Below, piece by piece: positions 40,935 through 50,686 of a stretch of 64,000 nt of DNA. The notes under the pieces are model-generated. The model worked only from the letters and a program-made list of their open reading frames with translations, had not been told where the DNA came from and did not search any database. The translations under genes and the position numbers were made by a program. Origin of the DNA: DASSFZ01 sp036514635 (GTDB lineage: Bacteria > Chloroflexota > Anaerolineae > Fen-1058); NCBI GenBank assembly GCA_036514635.1, contig DATBWU010000164.1:1-64000 (forward strand). The letters run 5' to 3'. Each line of letters begins with the position of its first letter. The first letter of the stretch is position 1.

Positions 40935-41060
40935 CAGCGCCCGGTGATGAATCACCGGGCTGAAAAAGCGAAGCCTGCTGAAGCAGGCTGCTGGCCGCTT
41001 CAGCCGGATTGATCCGGCTTTTCTTGATTAGCCCGACGATTCATCGTCGGGCGACAGGCG
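40935..41060. repeat. Multi-hairpin element
   Basis: Five hairpins follow each other: GCCCGGTGATGAATCACCGGGC, AAGCCTGCTGAAGCAGGCT, AGCCGGATTGATCCGGCT and GCCCGACGATTCATCGTCGGGC, with GCGAAG...CTTC spacers. Each hairpin is its own small palindrome with an A/T-rich centre. No gene is seen between 41061 and 41259. Confidence 0.7.
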
Positions 41061-41259
41061 CAAGGCAATTGCCGAACGCTCTCACCTTTGATAAATGAGA
41101 CGACCTGAGGGGAGGGTGTTCTTACGGGGGATTTGGTAGGAACTTTGTCAGATGCGATCATGGCCTAAAAATCATCCCCGGCAATACTTGAGGAACTTTG
41201 CCAGGGATGAATGGAAAGAACAGGTGGATTGGGTGTACAGTGATTCGAATGGCTCGCGA

Positions 41260-41586
41260 TCAATTGGACTCGACGACCCGGATCGTCTCTTCCACTTCGG
41301 ATGCCGGAGTCTCCTCGAACTGCGCCAGGCTTTCTTCGACTTGCGGAAGCCGGCCGCGCGCCTCCAATTCGGCGACTGCCCGCAGGCCTTCGTACTCCTC
41401 GGCGCAATCCGGGCACTGTGCCAGATGCGCCCGGATCGGCGCGGCACGGCTCCCTAGATCGCGCCCGGCAATTTCCTCATCGACGTAAACTGCCAGAACC
41501 GCCTGGAGCTGCTCACAGTCGATTTCGCCTTCGCCGGTCGCATAGATGTGCTCGAGCCAGCGAATGAAGTGTTGTCGATCCAACAT
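41260..41586 (-). CDS. Zinc-finger anti-sigma-factor-like protein
   Basis: A 108-residue cytoplasmic protein. AAPIRAHLAQCPDCAEEYEG carries the H-x3-C-x2-C motif of zinc-binding anti-sigma (ZAS) domains. Upstream is a helical part (VLAVYVDEEIAGRDLG), which fits the usual ZAS start. It has no membrane helix, so it would be a soluble redox- or metal-responsive regulator. It lies 67 bases downstream of an ECF sigma factor gene on the same strand and probably controls it. Thiol oxidation releasing the sigma factor is a known mechanism in this family; it is inferred here only from the cysteine-histidine motif and the neighbour. Confidence 0.75.
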   Translation of the reverse strand: MLDRQHFIRWLEHIYATGEGEIDCEQLQAVLAVYVDEEIAGRDLGSRAAPIRAHLAQCPDCAEEYEGLRAVAELEARGRLPQVEESLAQFEETPASEVEETIRVVESN

Positions 41587-41653
41587 GGCCTCCTATTTGG
41601 TCTAGCAGAGCCAAGAGGTAAGACGCTCCGGCTGCTTGATTTCTTACGATCTT

Positions 41654-42304
41654 TCAATCCTGGAACGCGGCCAGGATGTCGCCCTCGCTCAGGTGGCGGG
41701 CCTGTAACCGCGCCCTCAGGCGCTTGCGCGCATCGTGCAGCAGTTTGTAGAGCGCGTTGCGCGTGAGACCCAGGCCGGCCGCCACGTCATCCATCGATCG
41801 ACCTTGCCAGTGCACGCCGATGAACGCCGCCCGCTGGCGCTCGCTCAACTCGGTCTCGACGATCTCGCGCAGCAGCGCCAAGTAGTAACGCCGCTCGGCC
41901 AGTTGCTCAGGATCGACCTTGTCTTTATCACCGAGGACGGCCTGAAAGACGGCCGGCTCTTCGTCGCGCAATCGATCGAGCGACTGGTTCTGATACCGCT
42001 GTCGGCGCAGCTCGCTGGCCGCCCGGTTGATGACGAAGCGATAAGCCCACGTGGTGAACTTGGATTCGCCCCGAAAAGTATCCAGGTGCGCGCGGATGTC
42101 CAGGAGTGCTTCCTGGGCCAGGTCTTCCGCCAGATGATGAATGGCCTGCCGGCTCCAGCCGGTCAACTCGCCGCGATGCAGCGAGATGTAGACCAGCACG
42201 GCGCGCAGCAAAAAGTCGCGCAGGTCTTGCAGCGCCTCGGCTTGAGCCTCGCCGGGCCGCTCGGAAAGTGTCTGTAGCCAGTCGTCGTTCGAGCGATCAG
42301 CCAT
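41654..42304 (-). CDS. ECF-type RNA polymerase sigma factor
   Basis: A 216-residue sigma factor. Region 2 is seen in AIHHLAEDLAQEALLDIRAH and FRGESKFTTWAYRFVINRAA (the -10 recognition part), and region 4 in ELSERQRAAFIGVHWQGRSM followed by DVAAGLGLTRNALYKLLHDA, a helix-turn-helix for the -35 element. I chose the ATG at 42304 (MADRSND) because the longer frame runs through repeat DNA; no good ribosome site is visible. The zinc-finger gene downstream is the probable anti-sigma partner. Targets are unknown. Confidence 0.9.
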   Translation of the reverse strand: MADRSNDDWLQTLSERPGEAQAEALQDLRDFLLRAVLVYISLHRGELTGWSRQAIHHLAEDLAQEALLDIRAHLDTFRGESKFTTWAYRFVINRAASELRRQRYQNQSLDRLRDEEPAVFQAVLGDKDKVDPEQLAERRYYLALLREIVETELSERQRAAFIGVHWQGRSMDDVAAGLGLTRNALYKLLHDARKRLRARLQARHLSEGDILAAFQD

Positions 42305-42449
42305 GTTGCCGAGACTGCCTCGGGTAAAGTGAAGAGCCGGTTCCCCGATAAACAATATACCATAAACAATATACCACGTTCGGCAACAAGGGTACGAGAT
42401 CACCGGGGTCACAGGCCGCGTTTGAAATCCGGCCAAATAGGTAACTACT

Positions 42450-42578
42450 CAGCCTCACCCCCCGGCCTCCTCTCCCGAAGTGGAACGGCGCACTTCGAGA
42501 GAGGGGGAGTGGGTTCTCCCCTCTCCTGACGACGGGTGTTGGGTCGTCAGGAGAGGGGCTGGGGGTGAGGCAGCCTGA
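42450..42578. repeat. Palindromic repeat, 'cctcaccccc/gggggtgagg' family
   Basis: CCTCACCCCCCGGCCTCCTCTCC at the left pairs with GGAGAGGGGCTGGGGGTGAGG at the right. Inside are further hairpins (GAAGTGGAACGGCGCACTTC, CTGACGACGGGTGTTGGGTCGTCAG). It lies upstream of mutS. A shorter relative sits inside mutS at 43658-43700. The remaining part of the gap 42305-42690 shows nothing else clear. Confidence 0.75.
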
Positions 42579-42690
42579 GCAATTACCCAAACAGGTGGAC
42601 TTGCGACAGCGCCACTGGCGGCAGGTATCTTCTTTGCCGATTCCTGTCTATAATTGGTGTACCTCAGCGACACGGATTGCGAAGAAATAC

Positions 42691-45513
42691 ATGGACACCG
42701 AACGCATGACGCCGATGCTGGCGCAGTATCGGCACATCAAGGCGCGGTTCCCCGATGCGATCGTGCTGTTCCGCCTCGGCGACTTTTACGAGACGTTCGA
42801 CAGCGACGCCAAAACGGCCGCGCGCGAGCTGGAGCTGGTGCTGACCTCGCGCTCATTCGCGAAGGGCGTGCGCCTGCCGATGGCCGGCGTGCCGCACCAC
42901 CACGTGCAGTCGTACATCGCCAAGCTGATCGAGCGCGGCTACAAGGTCGCCCTGGTCGAGCAACTCGAAGACCCGAAGAAGGTTAAGCGGCTGGTGAAGC
43001 GCGACGTGATTCGCGTGATCACGCCAGGCACAGTCGTCGAAGATGCGTTGCTGCGCGCGAATAGCGAGAACTACTTAGCCGCAATTGTCAGTGACTTAAC
43101 CGCAAAGAACGCAACCCCGCAAACAGACGCGGGGCAGGCGGGCGCAGAGAATAAATCAACAAACTCCGCGCTCTCTGTGCCCTCTGCGGCGAGTTATGGC
43201 CTCTCGATCATCGATCTCTCCACGGGCGAATTTGCGACGACGCAGATCGAAGGCGCGGACGCGGAAGCCAGGTTGCTGGACGAGTTGCAGCGCGTGCAGG
43301 CCAGCGAATACGTGCTGCCGCCTGCGTTGATGAATGACGAGCGTTTCGTCGCCCACCTCCAGGCGATTCGCCCGGCGCGGCTGTCGCCCGTCGACGAGCA
43401 CGTGTGCGAGGTCGAGACGGCGCGGCGAGTTTTGACCGGGCACTTCCGCGTGGCGACGCTCGACGGCTTTGGCTGCGAGCACCTGCCGCTGGCTGTGTCG
43501 GCGGCGGGCAGCGCGCTGCATTACCTCCTCGGCAACCAGCCCGGCGGCGCGAGCGCCTCACCGCTGCTGCACCTCAATCATCTCTGGACGTTTTCGCTCG
43601 CCGAGTACATGACGCTCGATGTGGCGACGCGCCGCAACCTGGAACTGATTGCGTCGCTTCCTTCTCCCTTTCAGGGAGAGGGGCCGGGGGTGAGGACTTC
43701 GCCGCGCAGCCTGTTCGGCGTGCTCGATGAGACCGTGACGGCGATGGGCGCGCGGCTGCTCAAGCGCTGGATTCAACAGCCGCTCCTCGACCTGGCCCAA
43801 ATTCACGCCCGGCTCGACGCCGTAGACGAGCTGCATGGTGATGCGTTCTTGCGCGAGGACCTGCGCCGGCTGCTCGACGGCCTGTACGATGTCGAGCGGC
43901 TGGTGGGACGCATCGGGTTCGGAAATGCCAATGCGCGCGACGTGATTGCGTTGAAGCACACGCTCGCCCGCCTGCCGCACATCAAGGCGCGGCTCGCGCA
44001 GGTCGAAGCGGCGCGCCTGCGCGAATTGGAGCGCAACCTGGACGAATCGCACGCTTCGCACGTCACGCACCTGATCGACCAGGCGATCGTCGACAATCCG
44101 CCGATTCTCGTTCGCGAGGGCGGCCTGATCAAGCGCGGCTACGATGCCACGCTCGACGCGCTGCGCGATCAGGCTGCGCGCGGCAAGCAGTGGTTGAATG
44201 AGCTAGAAGAGAAAGAGCGCGAGCGAACCGGCATTAAGAATCTGCGTGTGCGTTACAACGAGGTGTTCGGTTTTTTCATCGAGGTGCCGCGCAGCGCCGC
44301 GCACTTGATCCCGAAAGACTACGAGCGCCGCGCGACGATCACGCACGCCGAGCGTTACGTCACACCGGAACTCAAGGCGAAAGAGACGCACATCCTGGCA
44401 ACCGAAGATCGCGTGAAGGACCTGGAATACGATTTGTTCGTTCAGCTTCGCAGCACGCTCGCCCAACACGCGATGCAGTTGCAGACGATGGCGCGGATTC
44501 TGGCGCAGCTCGACGTGCTCGTCGCGCTGGCCGAAGTCGCCGCGCGCTGCGCCTACACCAAACCGATCGTGGATGACGGCGACGCGATCGAAATTCGCGA
44601 GGGCCGGCATCCGGTCGTCGAGCGGTTCTTGCGCGACGAGCCCTTCGTGCCGAACGATGTGCGGCTCGACGGCGAGTCGCAGCGCGTGATCATCCTCACC
44701 GGGCCGAACATGTCGGGCAAGAGTGTGTTCGTGCGGCAGGTGGCGCTGATCGTCTTGATGGCGCAGATCGGCAGCTTCGTCCCGGCGAGCTTCGCGCGCA
44801 TCGGGTTGACCGATCGCATCTTCACGCGCGTCGGCGCGAGCGACGACATCGCCCAGGGCCGCTCGACGTTCCTGGTCGAGATGAGCGAGGCCAGCCACAT
44901 CTTGCGGCACGCCACGCCGCGCAGCCTGGTCGTGCTCGACGAGGTGGGGCGGGGCACGTCGACCTACGACGGCATCTCGCTGGCGTGGGCGATTGCCGAA
45001 GAACTGCACAACGCTGTCGGCGCGAAGACGCTGTTCGCCACGCACTATCACGAATTGACGCAGCTCGAATCGTCCGACTCGATCCGCGAGCGCGGCGGCG
45101 CGATCAAGAATTTCACGATGGCGGTGAAGGAGCAAGGCCGCGAAGTGGTTTTCCTGCGGCAAGTGATTCCGGGCGGCGCGGAGAAAAGTTTCGGCATTCA
45201 CGTCGCACGGCTGGCGGGACTGCCGTCGCGCGTGGTTGATCGGGCGGAGGAGATGCTGCAACGGCTGGAGGAGAGCAGGCAAAGAGAGACTGGGAGCGAG
45301 GGGGAAGAGGAGTATGCGCTTTCGATGGATGCGCAGGGGATCGTGAAGGAAGAGCGCGCCGTGTACGACACGCGAATCGAAGCCTGGCGAGGTATTCTTC
45401 AGCAACTACTGACCGTGGATATTGCGAACATGACGCCGCTCCAGGCGTTGAATCTGCTGAACGACGTTCAGGTGAGGATCAGGGCGTTGGGTGATCGGGT
45501 GCGTGAAGATTAA
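42691..45513 (+). CDS. mutS: DNA mismatch repair protein MutS with two in-frame repeat insertions
   Basis: A 940-residue mismatch-recognition ATPase. MTPMLAQYRHIKARFPDAIV with LFRLGDFYETF holds the mismatch-contacting Phe-x-Glu region. Walker A LTGPNMSGKSVFVRQVALI is near residue 670, followed by FTRVGASDDIAQGRSTFLVE and LVVLDEVGRGTSTYDGISLA. Two segments are foreign to the family: residues ~134-168, from DLTAKNATPQTDAGQAGA to LSVPSAAS, in the connector domain, and residues ~323-337, SLPSPFQGEGPGVRTS, in the lever region. Both are translations of dispersed repeats found elsewhere in this window. The ATPase and clamp parts look intact, so the protein may still work. mutL follows 44 bases later. 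Confidence 0.96.
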   Translation: MDTERMTPMLAQYRHIKARFPDAIVLFRLGDFYETFDSDAKTAARELELVLTSRSFAKGVRLPMAGVPHHHVQSYIAKLIERGYKVALVEQLEDPKKVKRLVKRDVIRVITPGTVVEDALLRANSENYLAAIVSDLTAKNATPQTDAGQAGAENKSTNSALSVPSAASYGLSIIDLSTGEFATTQIEGADAEARLLDELQRVQASEYVLPPALMNDERFVAHLQAIRPARLSPVDEHVCEVETARRVLTGHFRVATLDGFGCEHLPLAVSAAGSALHYLLGNQPGGASASPLLHLNHLWTFSLAEYMTLDVATRRNLELIASLPSPFQGEGPGVRTSPRSLFGVLDETVTAMGARLLKRWIQQPLLDLAQIHARLDAVDELHGDAFLREDLRRLLDGLYDVERLVGRIGFGNANARDVIALKHTLARLPHIKARLAQVEAARLRELERNLDESHASHVTHLIDQAIVDNPPILVREGGLIKRGYDATLDALRDQAARGKQWLNELEEKERERTGIKNLRVRYNEVFGFFIEVPRSAAHLIPKDYERRATITHAERYVTPELKAKETHILATEDRVKDLEYDLFVQLRSTLAQHAMQLQTMARILAQLDVLVALAEVAARCAYTKPIVDDGDAIEIREGRHPVVERFLRDEPFVPNDVRLDGESQRVIILTGPNMSGKSVFVRQVALIVLMAQIGSFVPASFARIGLTDRIFTRVGASDDIAQGRSTFLVEMSEASHILRHATPRSLVVLDEVGRGTSTYDGISLAWAIAEELHNAVGAKTLFATHYHELTQLESSDSIRERGGAIKNFTMAVKEQGREVVFLRQVIPGGAEKSFGIHVARLAGLPSRVVDRAEEMLQRLEESRQRETGSEGEEEYALSMDAQGIVKEERAVYDTRIEAWRGILQQLLTVDIANMTPLQALNLLNDVQVRIRALGDRVRED
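43094..43195 (+). repeat. accgCAAAGA palindrome inserted in frame in mutS
   Basis: TTAACCGCAAAGAACGCAAC, the inner hairpin CCCCGCAAACAGACGCGGGG, and CTCTCTGTGCCCTCTGCGGC reproduce the arms of the intergenic elements at 12731 and 40415. The reading frame stays open through it and adds about 34 residues to MutS. Confidence 0.8.
43658..43700 (+). repeat. 'ggggtgagg' repeat inserted in frame in mutS
   Basis: CCTTCTCCCTTTCAGGGAGA followed by GGGGCCGGGGGTGAGG is the same type as the right half of the element at 42450-42578. It adds about 14 residues to MutS at a loop position. Confidence 0.7.
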
Positions 45514-45557
45514 ATGTCATTCGCGCTTCGTCACCTCCAATCAACAATCCAAATTCC

Positions 45558-47198
45558 ATGATCCATATTCTCCACAAATCTGTCGCCGAGCGCATTGCGG
45601 CGGGCGAGGTGGTCGAGCGGCCCGCCTCGGTGGTGAAGGAATTGATCGAGAACGCGATCGATGCGGGCGCGCACGCGATTGCGATCGAGATTCGGCAGGG
45701 AGGCGTGCCGCTGATCCGCGTGAGCGACAACGGCAGCGGCATGTCGCGCGAGGATGCGCCGCTATCCGTCGAGCGTTTTGCCACGAGCAAAATCGCGACG
45801 GCAGACGACCTGGACGTGATTCGGTCGCTCGGCTTTCGGGGCGAGGCGCTGCCGTCCATCGCCAGCGTGTCGCAGTTGGAGATTGTGACGCGAACACGCG
45901 ACGAGATCGAAGGCACGCGAGTGCGCGTGATCGACGGTCAGGCGCAGATCGGGGCCGCCGGTGCACCGATCGGCACGCAGGTGACCGCGCGCGATCTGTT
46001 CTACAACGCGCCTGCACGGCGTAAGTTTCTCAAGTCGCCGCTGCGCGAAACCGAGTTGATCCAGAAACAGGTGATGACGTACGCGCTGGCATATCCGGAC
46101 ATCGCGTTTCGACTCGTCGTGGATGGGCGGGAGAGCGCGGGTTGGGTGGCGGCGGCTCCATTGGAGCGAATCGGCGCGGCCTGGGGACGCGAGATCGCGG
46201 CGGAGATGGTCGAGGTCGACCAGACCAGTGTTGACCTGCGCGTGCAGGGATTCGTGTCACGGCCCACACTCGCGCGCGCAAGCCGCGAGTGGCAGATGTT
46301 CTTCGTCAACCGCCGCCCGATTCGGTCGGGTCTCCTCGCCGTGATGCTGGAGCGCCCGTATGCCGGGCGCTTGCCGCTGAATCGCCATCCACTCGCCGTG
46401 ATTCAGATCGACCTTGACCCGCGTCTGGTAGATGTGAACGTGCATCCGCGCAAGGCGGAGGTCCGGTTCTACCAGGAGCGCGCGATCTACAACGCCGTCA
46501 CACACGCCGTCGAGCAGGCGCTGCGCGGTTTTCCGCTGCTCCAGCCTGCTACAACCGATTGGTCATTCGCCGATGTTGCAGGCCCAGAGCCCGGTTCCGC
46601 GCCCGACCCGTACACTTTGCGCGAATCGCGCGTGGAGTATGGATCGGGGCCGTGGCGCGCGGTCGGGCAGGTTCACAATACGTACATTCTCGCGCAGAGC
46701 GCAGACGGCCTGGTGATCGTCGATCAGCACGCGGCGCAAGAGCAGGTCTTTTACGAGCGACTGACCGGAGGCAGTAATCAGAAATCAGTCATCAGCCGCC
46801 AGGTGCAGGTGATGCCGCAAGAAGCCGATCGATTGCTCGCGCATTTAGAGGAGTATCGGTCGCTGGGGATCGATATCGAGCCGTTCGGGGAGAACACGTT
46901 CCGGGTGCTGAGCCTCCCGGCATTCATCCGGGTCGATCCGGCGGAACTGATTACCGCACTCTTACAAGAGCACGAGCGCTATCGCGCGCTGGAAGGCGAC
47001 GCGCTGCGCGACAGACTCGCTTCGAAAGCGGCTTGCCTCAGCGCGATCAAAGCGGGCGATGTTTTAGATTCTGCTCAACAGCAGGCGCTCTTGGACGAGT
47101 TGCTTCAGGCGTATTCCCCGGCGACCTGCCCGCATGGCCGCCCGGTGTTCGTGACGCTGAGACTGGAGGAACTGGAACGTAGGTTAGGCCGGCGCTAG
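45558..47198 (+). CDS. mutL: DNA mismatch repair protein MutL
   Basis: A 546-residue GHKL ATPase. VAERIAAGEVVERPASVVKE with LIENAIDAGA, IRVSDNGSGM, VIRSLGFRGEALPSIASV and GTQVTARDLFYNAPARRKFL are the nucleotide-binding motifs. The C-terminal domain has DQHAAQEQVFYE (Asp389 on), which fits the DQHA-x2-E-x4-E endonuclease motif, plus ACLSAIKAGD and CPHGRPVFV, the zinc-site parts. So this MutL should nick DNA itself, as in bacteria lacking MutH. Near residue 406 a short ATCAG-repeat-like stretch (NQKSVISR) may be another small in-frame repeat. It forms a unit with mutS. Confidence 0.96.
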   Translation: MIHILHKSVAERIAAGEVVERPASVVKELIENAIDAGAHAIAIEIRQGGVPLIRVSDNGSGMSREDAPLSVERFATSKIATADDLDVIRSLGFRGEALPSIASVSQLEIVTRTRDEIEGTRVRVIDGQAQIGAAGAPIGTQVTARDLFYNAPARRKFLKSPLRETELIQKQVMTYALAYPDIAFRLVVDGRESAGWVAAAPLERIGAAWGREIAAEMVEVDQTSVDLRVQGFVSRPTLARASREWQMFFVNRRPIRSGLLAVMLERPYAGRLPLNRHPLAVIQIDLDPRLVDVNVHPRKAEVRFYQERAIYNAVTHAVEQALRGFPLLQPATTDWSFADVAGPEPGSAPDPYTLRESRVEYGSGPWRAVGQVHNTYILAQSADGLVIVDQHAAQEQVFYERLTGGSNQKSVISRQVQVMPQEADRLLAHLEEYRSLGIDIEPFGENTFRVLSLPAFIRVDPAELITALLQEHERYRALEGDALRDRLASKAACLSAIKAGDVLDSAQQQALLDELLQAYSPATCPHGRPVFVTLRLEELERRLGRR

Positions 47199-47215
47199 TC
47201 CTTGCCAGCGGTCGC

Positions 47216-47330
47216 CTCTAAGCGCCTGTCTGAAAAGCCTGGGCGCACCGGCTTCAGCCGGTCAAAATGCCGACTTTAGTCGGCGATCCGGCTGCAATCC
47301 TCCTGCTTTTCAGACAGGCTCTAAGCGCTT
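47216..47330. repeat. Palindromic repeat, 'gcctgtctgaaaag' family, with nested hairpins
   Basis: TCTAAGCGCCTGTCTGAAAAG and CTTTTCAGACAGGCTCTAAG form the outer arms. Nested inside are ACCGGCTTCAGCCGGT and GCCGACTTTAGTCGGC hairpins. A second copy of the outer arms is at 24933-25058. The rest of the gene-free stretch up to 47622 shows no gene. Confidence 0.8.
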
Positions 47331-47622
47331 CTCCCCTGTCGATCCTCACCCCCAAGCCCAATTTCCGCATCGACTCCCGCCGGGCACTTGCGCCGCGCTG
47401 GGCGCAGCGCCGCGCGATGTGAATAATCCGGCGAGTCGGGCGCGGCGGTTGCTGAATTTTCGCGTCTTGCCGACACACCCTTGATGGCCCTGCTACAGAG
47501 TATTGCTCCGTTGCAGCGACATTACCAGACGCCGTGACATAGGCTATAATTTTTAAGGCGGAAGACACGATCATTCGCCAGAATCGCAGCCCGGCAGCTT
47601 CGCCCCTAGAAAGGCAGGGAAC

Positions 47623-50208
47623 ATGCGCAGTAGTATTCGTAAGCGATCAACCGTAGCTTTCATCGGTCTGGCCGTCGGCCCTTTGTTGCTGGTCGGGGTG
47701 ATTTTGGCATGGCGAAGCTTTGCCACTGAACAGGAGCCAGCGCTCAACACGGTGCTCATCACCCTGGCCCCCGTCGTGGCGATGTTAGTGTTATCCGGTA
47801 CGTTGGGTTTCGGGGTTGTGCGCCGGCTGGAACAACAAGTCGCCGAGCGCGAGCGCGCCGAGGAGTCATTAAGACGGACGAACGAAACCCTCGCCGGGCT
47901 GGCTGAATTCCCCGCCGAGAATCCCAATCCTGTGCTGCGGATCATGCGAGACGGCCTCATCAACTATGCCAACCCAGCCAGCGCGGCTGTGCTGGACGCT
48001 TGGGGATGCCAGGCGGGGGAGTGCGTGCCGGACGAGTGGCGCGAGCTTGTCCAGGCCACGTTGGACTCCGGTTCCAGCAGGCGCGTCGAGACGAGTGTCC
48101 AGGAGCGTACCTTTTCCTGGACGCTCGCGCCGGTGGTGGATGCCGACCACGCCAATCTGTATGGACTTGACATCACCGAGCGCAAGCAGATGGAGGCGGC
48201 CCTGCGGGAGAGCGAAGAGCGGTATCGCCAGTTGTTCGAATTGGAATCAGATGTGATCTTTCTGATTGACAATGAGACTGGCCGCATTCTGGAAGCGAAT
48301 AGTGCGGCGTCAGAGGTGTATGGATACAGTCGCGAAGAGTTGTTGACCAAAAAGAATACGGACTTGTCGGCAGAGCCGGAAGATACCCAACGGGTCACTC
48401 GGACGACGCCGCCCGTCCTCGATCAGGTCGTGAACATTCCGTTGCGTTTCCATCGCCGAAAGGATGGGACCGTCTTTCCTGTAGAAATTACCGGTCGCTT
48501 TTTCCTCTGGCGAGGACGGTCGGTTCACATCGCAGCAATCCGCGACATCACTGAGCGCAGGCGCGCGGGAAAGGCGCTGCAGATGTTTCAGCTCTGCATC
48601 GAACAGGCAGCGGATGCGGTGTTCTGGTTGGACCAAGAGGGGAGGTACACATACGTCAATGAAGAGGCCTGCCGCTCTCTCGGCTACACCCGCGACGAAC
48701 TGATGCACATGCACCTGTGGGACGTGGACCCTGTCTTTCCAAGAGAGCGCTATGCCGAGGAATGGGCGCAATTCCAGAAGGGCGAACTCGGCACACAACT
48801 TATCGAGACCCGGCACCGGCGCAAGGACGGCGTCATCTTTCCCGTCGAGGTTTCGTATTGGCAAATCTGGCTCGGTGATACCGAATTGCACGTAGCCTAC
48901 GTGCGGGACATCACCGAGCGTAAGCGCGCAGAAGCCGAGCTAGCGGCCAAGCGTGAAGCGGAACGGCAATTCTCAGAGCAGCTTGCCACCCTCGTCGCTG
49001 TAACGAACGAACTTTCCAAGGCGCAAACACTTGACGAACTCTGCCGCCGCGCGGTTGAAGCGGGGCGCAACCGACTGGGATTCGATCGCCTCGCGTTGTG
49101 GTTCGTTACTGAAGATGGTACGACCATGCTGGGAACCTATGGCACCAGCGTTGACGGGCAAACTACAGATGAACGGCATACGCGGCATGCCATTGACCAC
49201 CTTTCACGTTTGCGGCCGATTGTGGAGGGCCGTGTAGCGCTGCAATCCTATGAAGATGCGCCGTTGTATCAGGCCGATGGCAAACAGGTTGGATGGGGCA
49301 GGCGGGTGGCAGCTGGCCTATGGGATGGCGAAACAGTTATCGGCTTTTTAAGCATCGATAATTTCATCCGCCAGCAGCCTTTTACCGACCACGATCGCGA
49401 GCTTATGCGCTTGTACGCCTCGGCTCTGGGGCATTTATGCACTCTCAAACGTGCGCAGGAGAAGCTGGTTCAGCTTGCCGAAGCGTTGGACCAGCGCGTG
49501 ACCGAGCGTACAGCGGAGTTGGAGGCAGCCAACCAGGAACTGGAAGCCTTCGCCTATTCCGTCTCGCACGACCTGCGCGCGCCGCTGCGGGCCATCGACG
49601 GGTTCACGCGCATTCTTGTGGAAGACTACGAGCCATCCCTGGGGGCCGAGGGCAAGCGGGTGTGTGCTGTCGTGCGTGACGAGGCCCGGCGCATGGCCGA
49701 GTTGATTGACGATCTGCTGGCCTTCTCCCGCCTCAGCCGCGCCGAGATGCAGGCTTCCCCGATCGACATGGAGTCGTTGGCCATCTCAGTATTTTACGAA
49801 TCGATGATGCCTGAAAGCCGGGAGCGCATTGATTTCCATGTTGACGCCTTGCCGCCGGCGGTGGGCGACCCGATATTGATCCGGCAGGTGTGGATGAACC
49901 TGCTCGCCAACGCCGTCAAGTTCTCGTCCAGCCGGGAGCGGGCGACCATCGAGGTGGGCAGCCGGCAGGATGCCGGCGAAACCATCTACTGGGTGCAAGA
50001 CAACGGCGCTGGCTTTGACATGCAGTACGCGCACAAACTCTTTGGCGTGTTCCAGCGCCTGCACAGTGAGAGAGAATTCGAAGGCACCGGCGTCGGCCTG
50101 GCGATCGTGCAGCGCATCATTCACCGCCATGGCGGGCGCGTCTGGGCGGAAGGCGCAGTGGATCGCGGCGCCACGTTTTACTTCGCTCTTCCCCGGAACG
50201 GAGATTAA
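47623..50208 (+). CDS. Membrane PAS/GAF sensor histidine kinase
   Basis: An 861-residue kinase. Two N-terminal membrane helices ([40 protein letters not shown]) leave almost no external part. Three PAS domains follow (~85-175, ~195-315, ~320-430; each ending in DITERK/R-like sequence), then a GAF domain (~455-605, [20 protein letters not shown]). The HisKA box [20 protein letters not shown] (~643-662) and an ATPase domain with [24 protein letters not shown] and [11 protein letters not shown] complete it. The H-box form is like that of cyanobacterial phytochrome-related kinases paired with small receivers such as Rcp1. The next gene is exactly such a receiver, two bases away. Confidence 0.93.
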   Translation: MRSSIRKRSTVAFIGLAVGPLLLVGVILAWRSFATEQEPALNTVLITLAPVVAMLVLSGTLGFGVVRRLEQQVAERERAEESLRRTNETLAGLAEFPAENPNPVLRIMRDGLINYANPASAAVLDAWGCQAGECVPDEWRELVQATLDSGSSRRVETSVQERTFSWTLAPVVDADHANLYGLDITERKQMEAALRESEERYRQLFELESDVIFLIDNETGRILEANSAASEVYGYSREELLTKKNTDLSAEPEDTQRVTRTTPPVLDQVVNIPLRFHRRKDGTVFPVEITGRFFLWRGRSVHIAAIRDITERRRAGKALQMFQLCIEQAADAVFWLDQEGRYTYVNEEACRSLGYTRDELMHMHLWDVDPVFPRERYAEEWAQFQKGELGTQLIETRHRRKDGVIFPVEVSYWQIWLGDTELHVAYVRDITERKRAEAELAAKREAERQFSEQLATLVAVTNELSKAQTLDELCRRAVEAGRNRLGFDRLALWFVTEDGTTMLGTYGTSVDGQTTDERHTRHAIDHLSRLRPIVEGRVALQSYEDAPLYQADGKQVGWGRRVAAGLWDGETVIGFLSIDNFIRQQPFTDHDRELMRLYASALGHLCTLKRAQEKLVQLAEALDQRVTERTAELEAANQELEAFAYSVSHDLRAPLRAIDGFTRILVEDYEPSLGAEGKRVCAVVRDEARRMAELIDDLLAFSRLSRAEMQASPIDMESLAISVFYESMMPESRERIDFHVDALPPAVGDPILIRQVWMNLLANAVKFSSSRERATIEVGSRQDAGETIYWVQDNGAGFDMQYAHKLFGVFQRLHSEREFEGTGVGLAIVQRIIHRHGGRVWAEGAVDRGATFYFALPRNGD

Positions 50209-50210
50209 CC

Positions 50211-50654
50211 GTGAACCACCTGAATGCCGTGGACATCTTGCTGGTCGAGGATAACCCTCAGGACGCCGAGTTGACCGTCCGGGTGCTCAAGAAACGCAAC
50301 CTCGCCCACCGGCTGTTTGTGGCGGAGGATGGGGCGGAAGCGCTGGATTTCATCTTCAGCCGGGGCCAGTATGCGCGGCCAAAGATCGTGCCTTCCCCGA
50401 AGGTAGTGCTGCTCGACCTGAAACTGCCCAAGGTGAACGGCCTGGAAGTGCTGCGGGCACTCAAATCGAATGAACGGACGCGCACGATTCCGGTCGTGAT
50501 ATTGACCTCTTCGCGCGAGGCCCCGGACATCCGGGCTGCCTACGAATTGGGGGCCAATAGCTACGTGGTGAAGCCGGTGAACTTCGATGCCTTTCAGGAG
50601 GCTGTGAGCCATCTCGGCCTGTACTGGCTGCTGGTGAATCAGGCTCCTACCTGA
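50211..50654 (+). CDS. Receiver-only response regulator (Rcp1-like)
   Basis: A 147-residue single REC domain of the long type found next to phytochrome-like kinases. [20 protein letters not shown] holds the acidic pocket, Asp69 in [17 protein letters not shown] is the phospho-acceptor, [13 protein letters not shown] the Thr/Ser and [13 protein letters not shown] the Lys and cis-Pro. There is no output domain. The start is GTG at 50211, with GGAG seven bases upstream, only two bases after the kinase stop. The phosphate probably passes from the kinase upstream to this domain and then on, or it regulates by protein contact. Confidence 0.93.
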   Translation: MNHLNAVDILLVEDNPQDAELTVRVLKKRNLAHRLFVAEDGAEALDFIFSRGQYARPKIVPSPKVVLLDLKLPKVNGLEVLRALKSNERTRTIPVVILTSSREAPDIRAAYELGANSYVVKPVNFDAFQEAVSHLGLYWLLVNQAPT

Positions 50655-50686
50655 CGCAACCGATTCGCCGCTTGAGGAGAAATCCT

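Noticed and set aside
40935..41060. CRISPR-like or attachment-site array
   Set aside because: Each hairpin has a different stem, so there is no constant repeat unit. It fits better as a multi-hairpin intergenic element.
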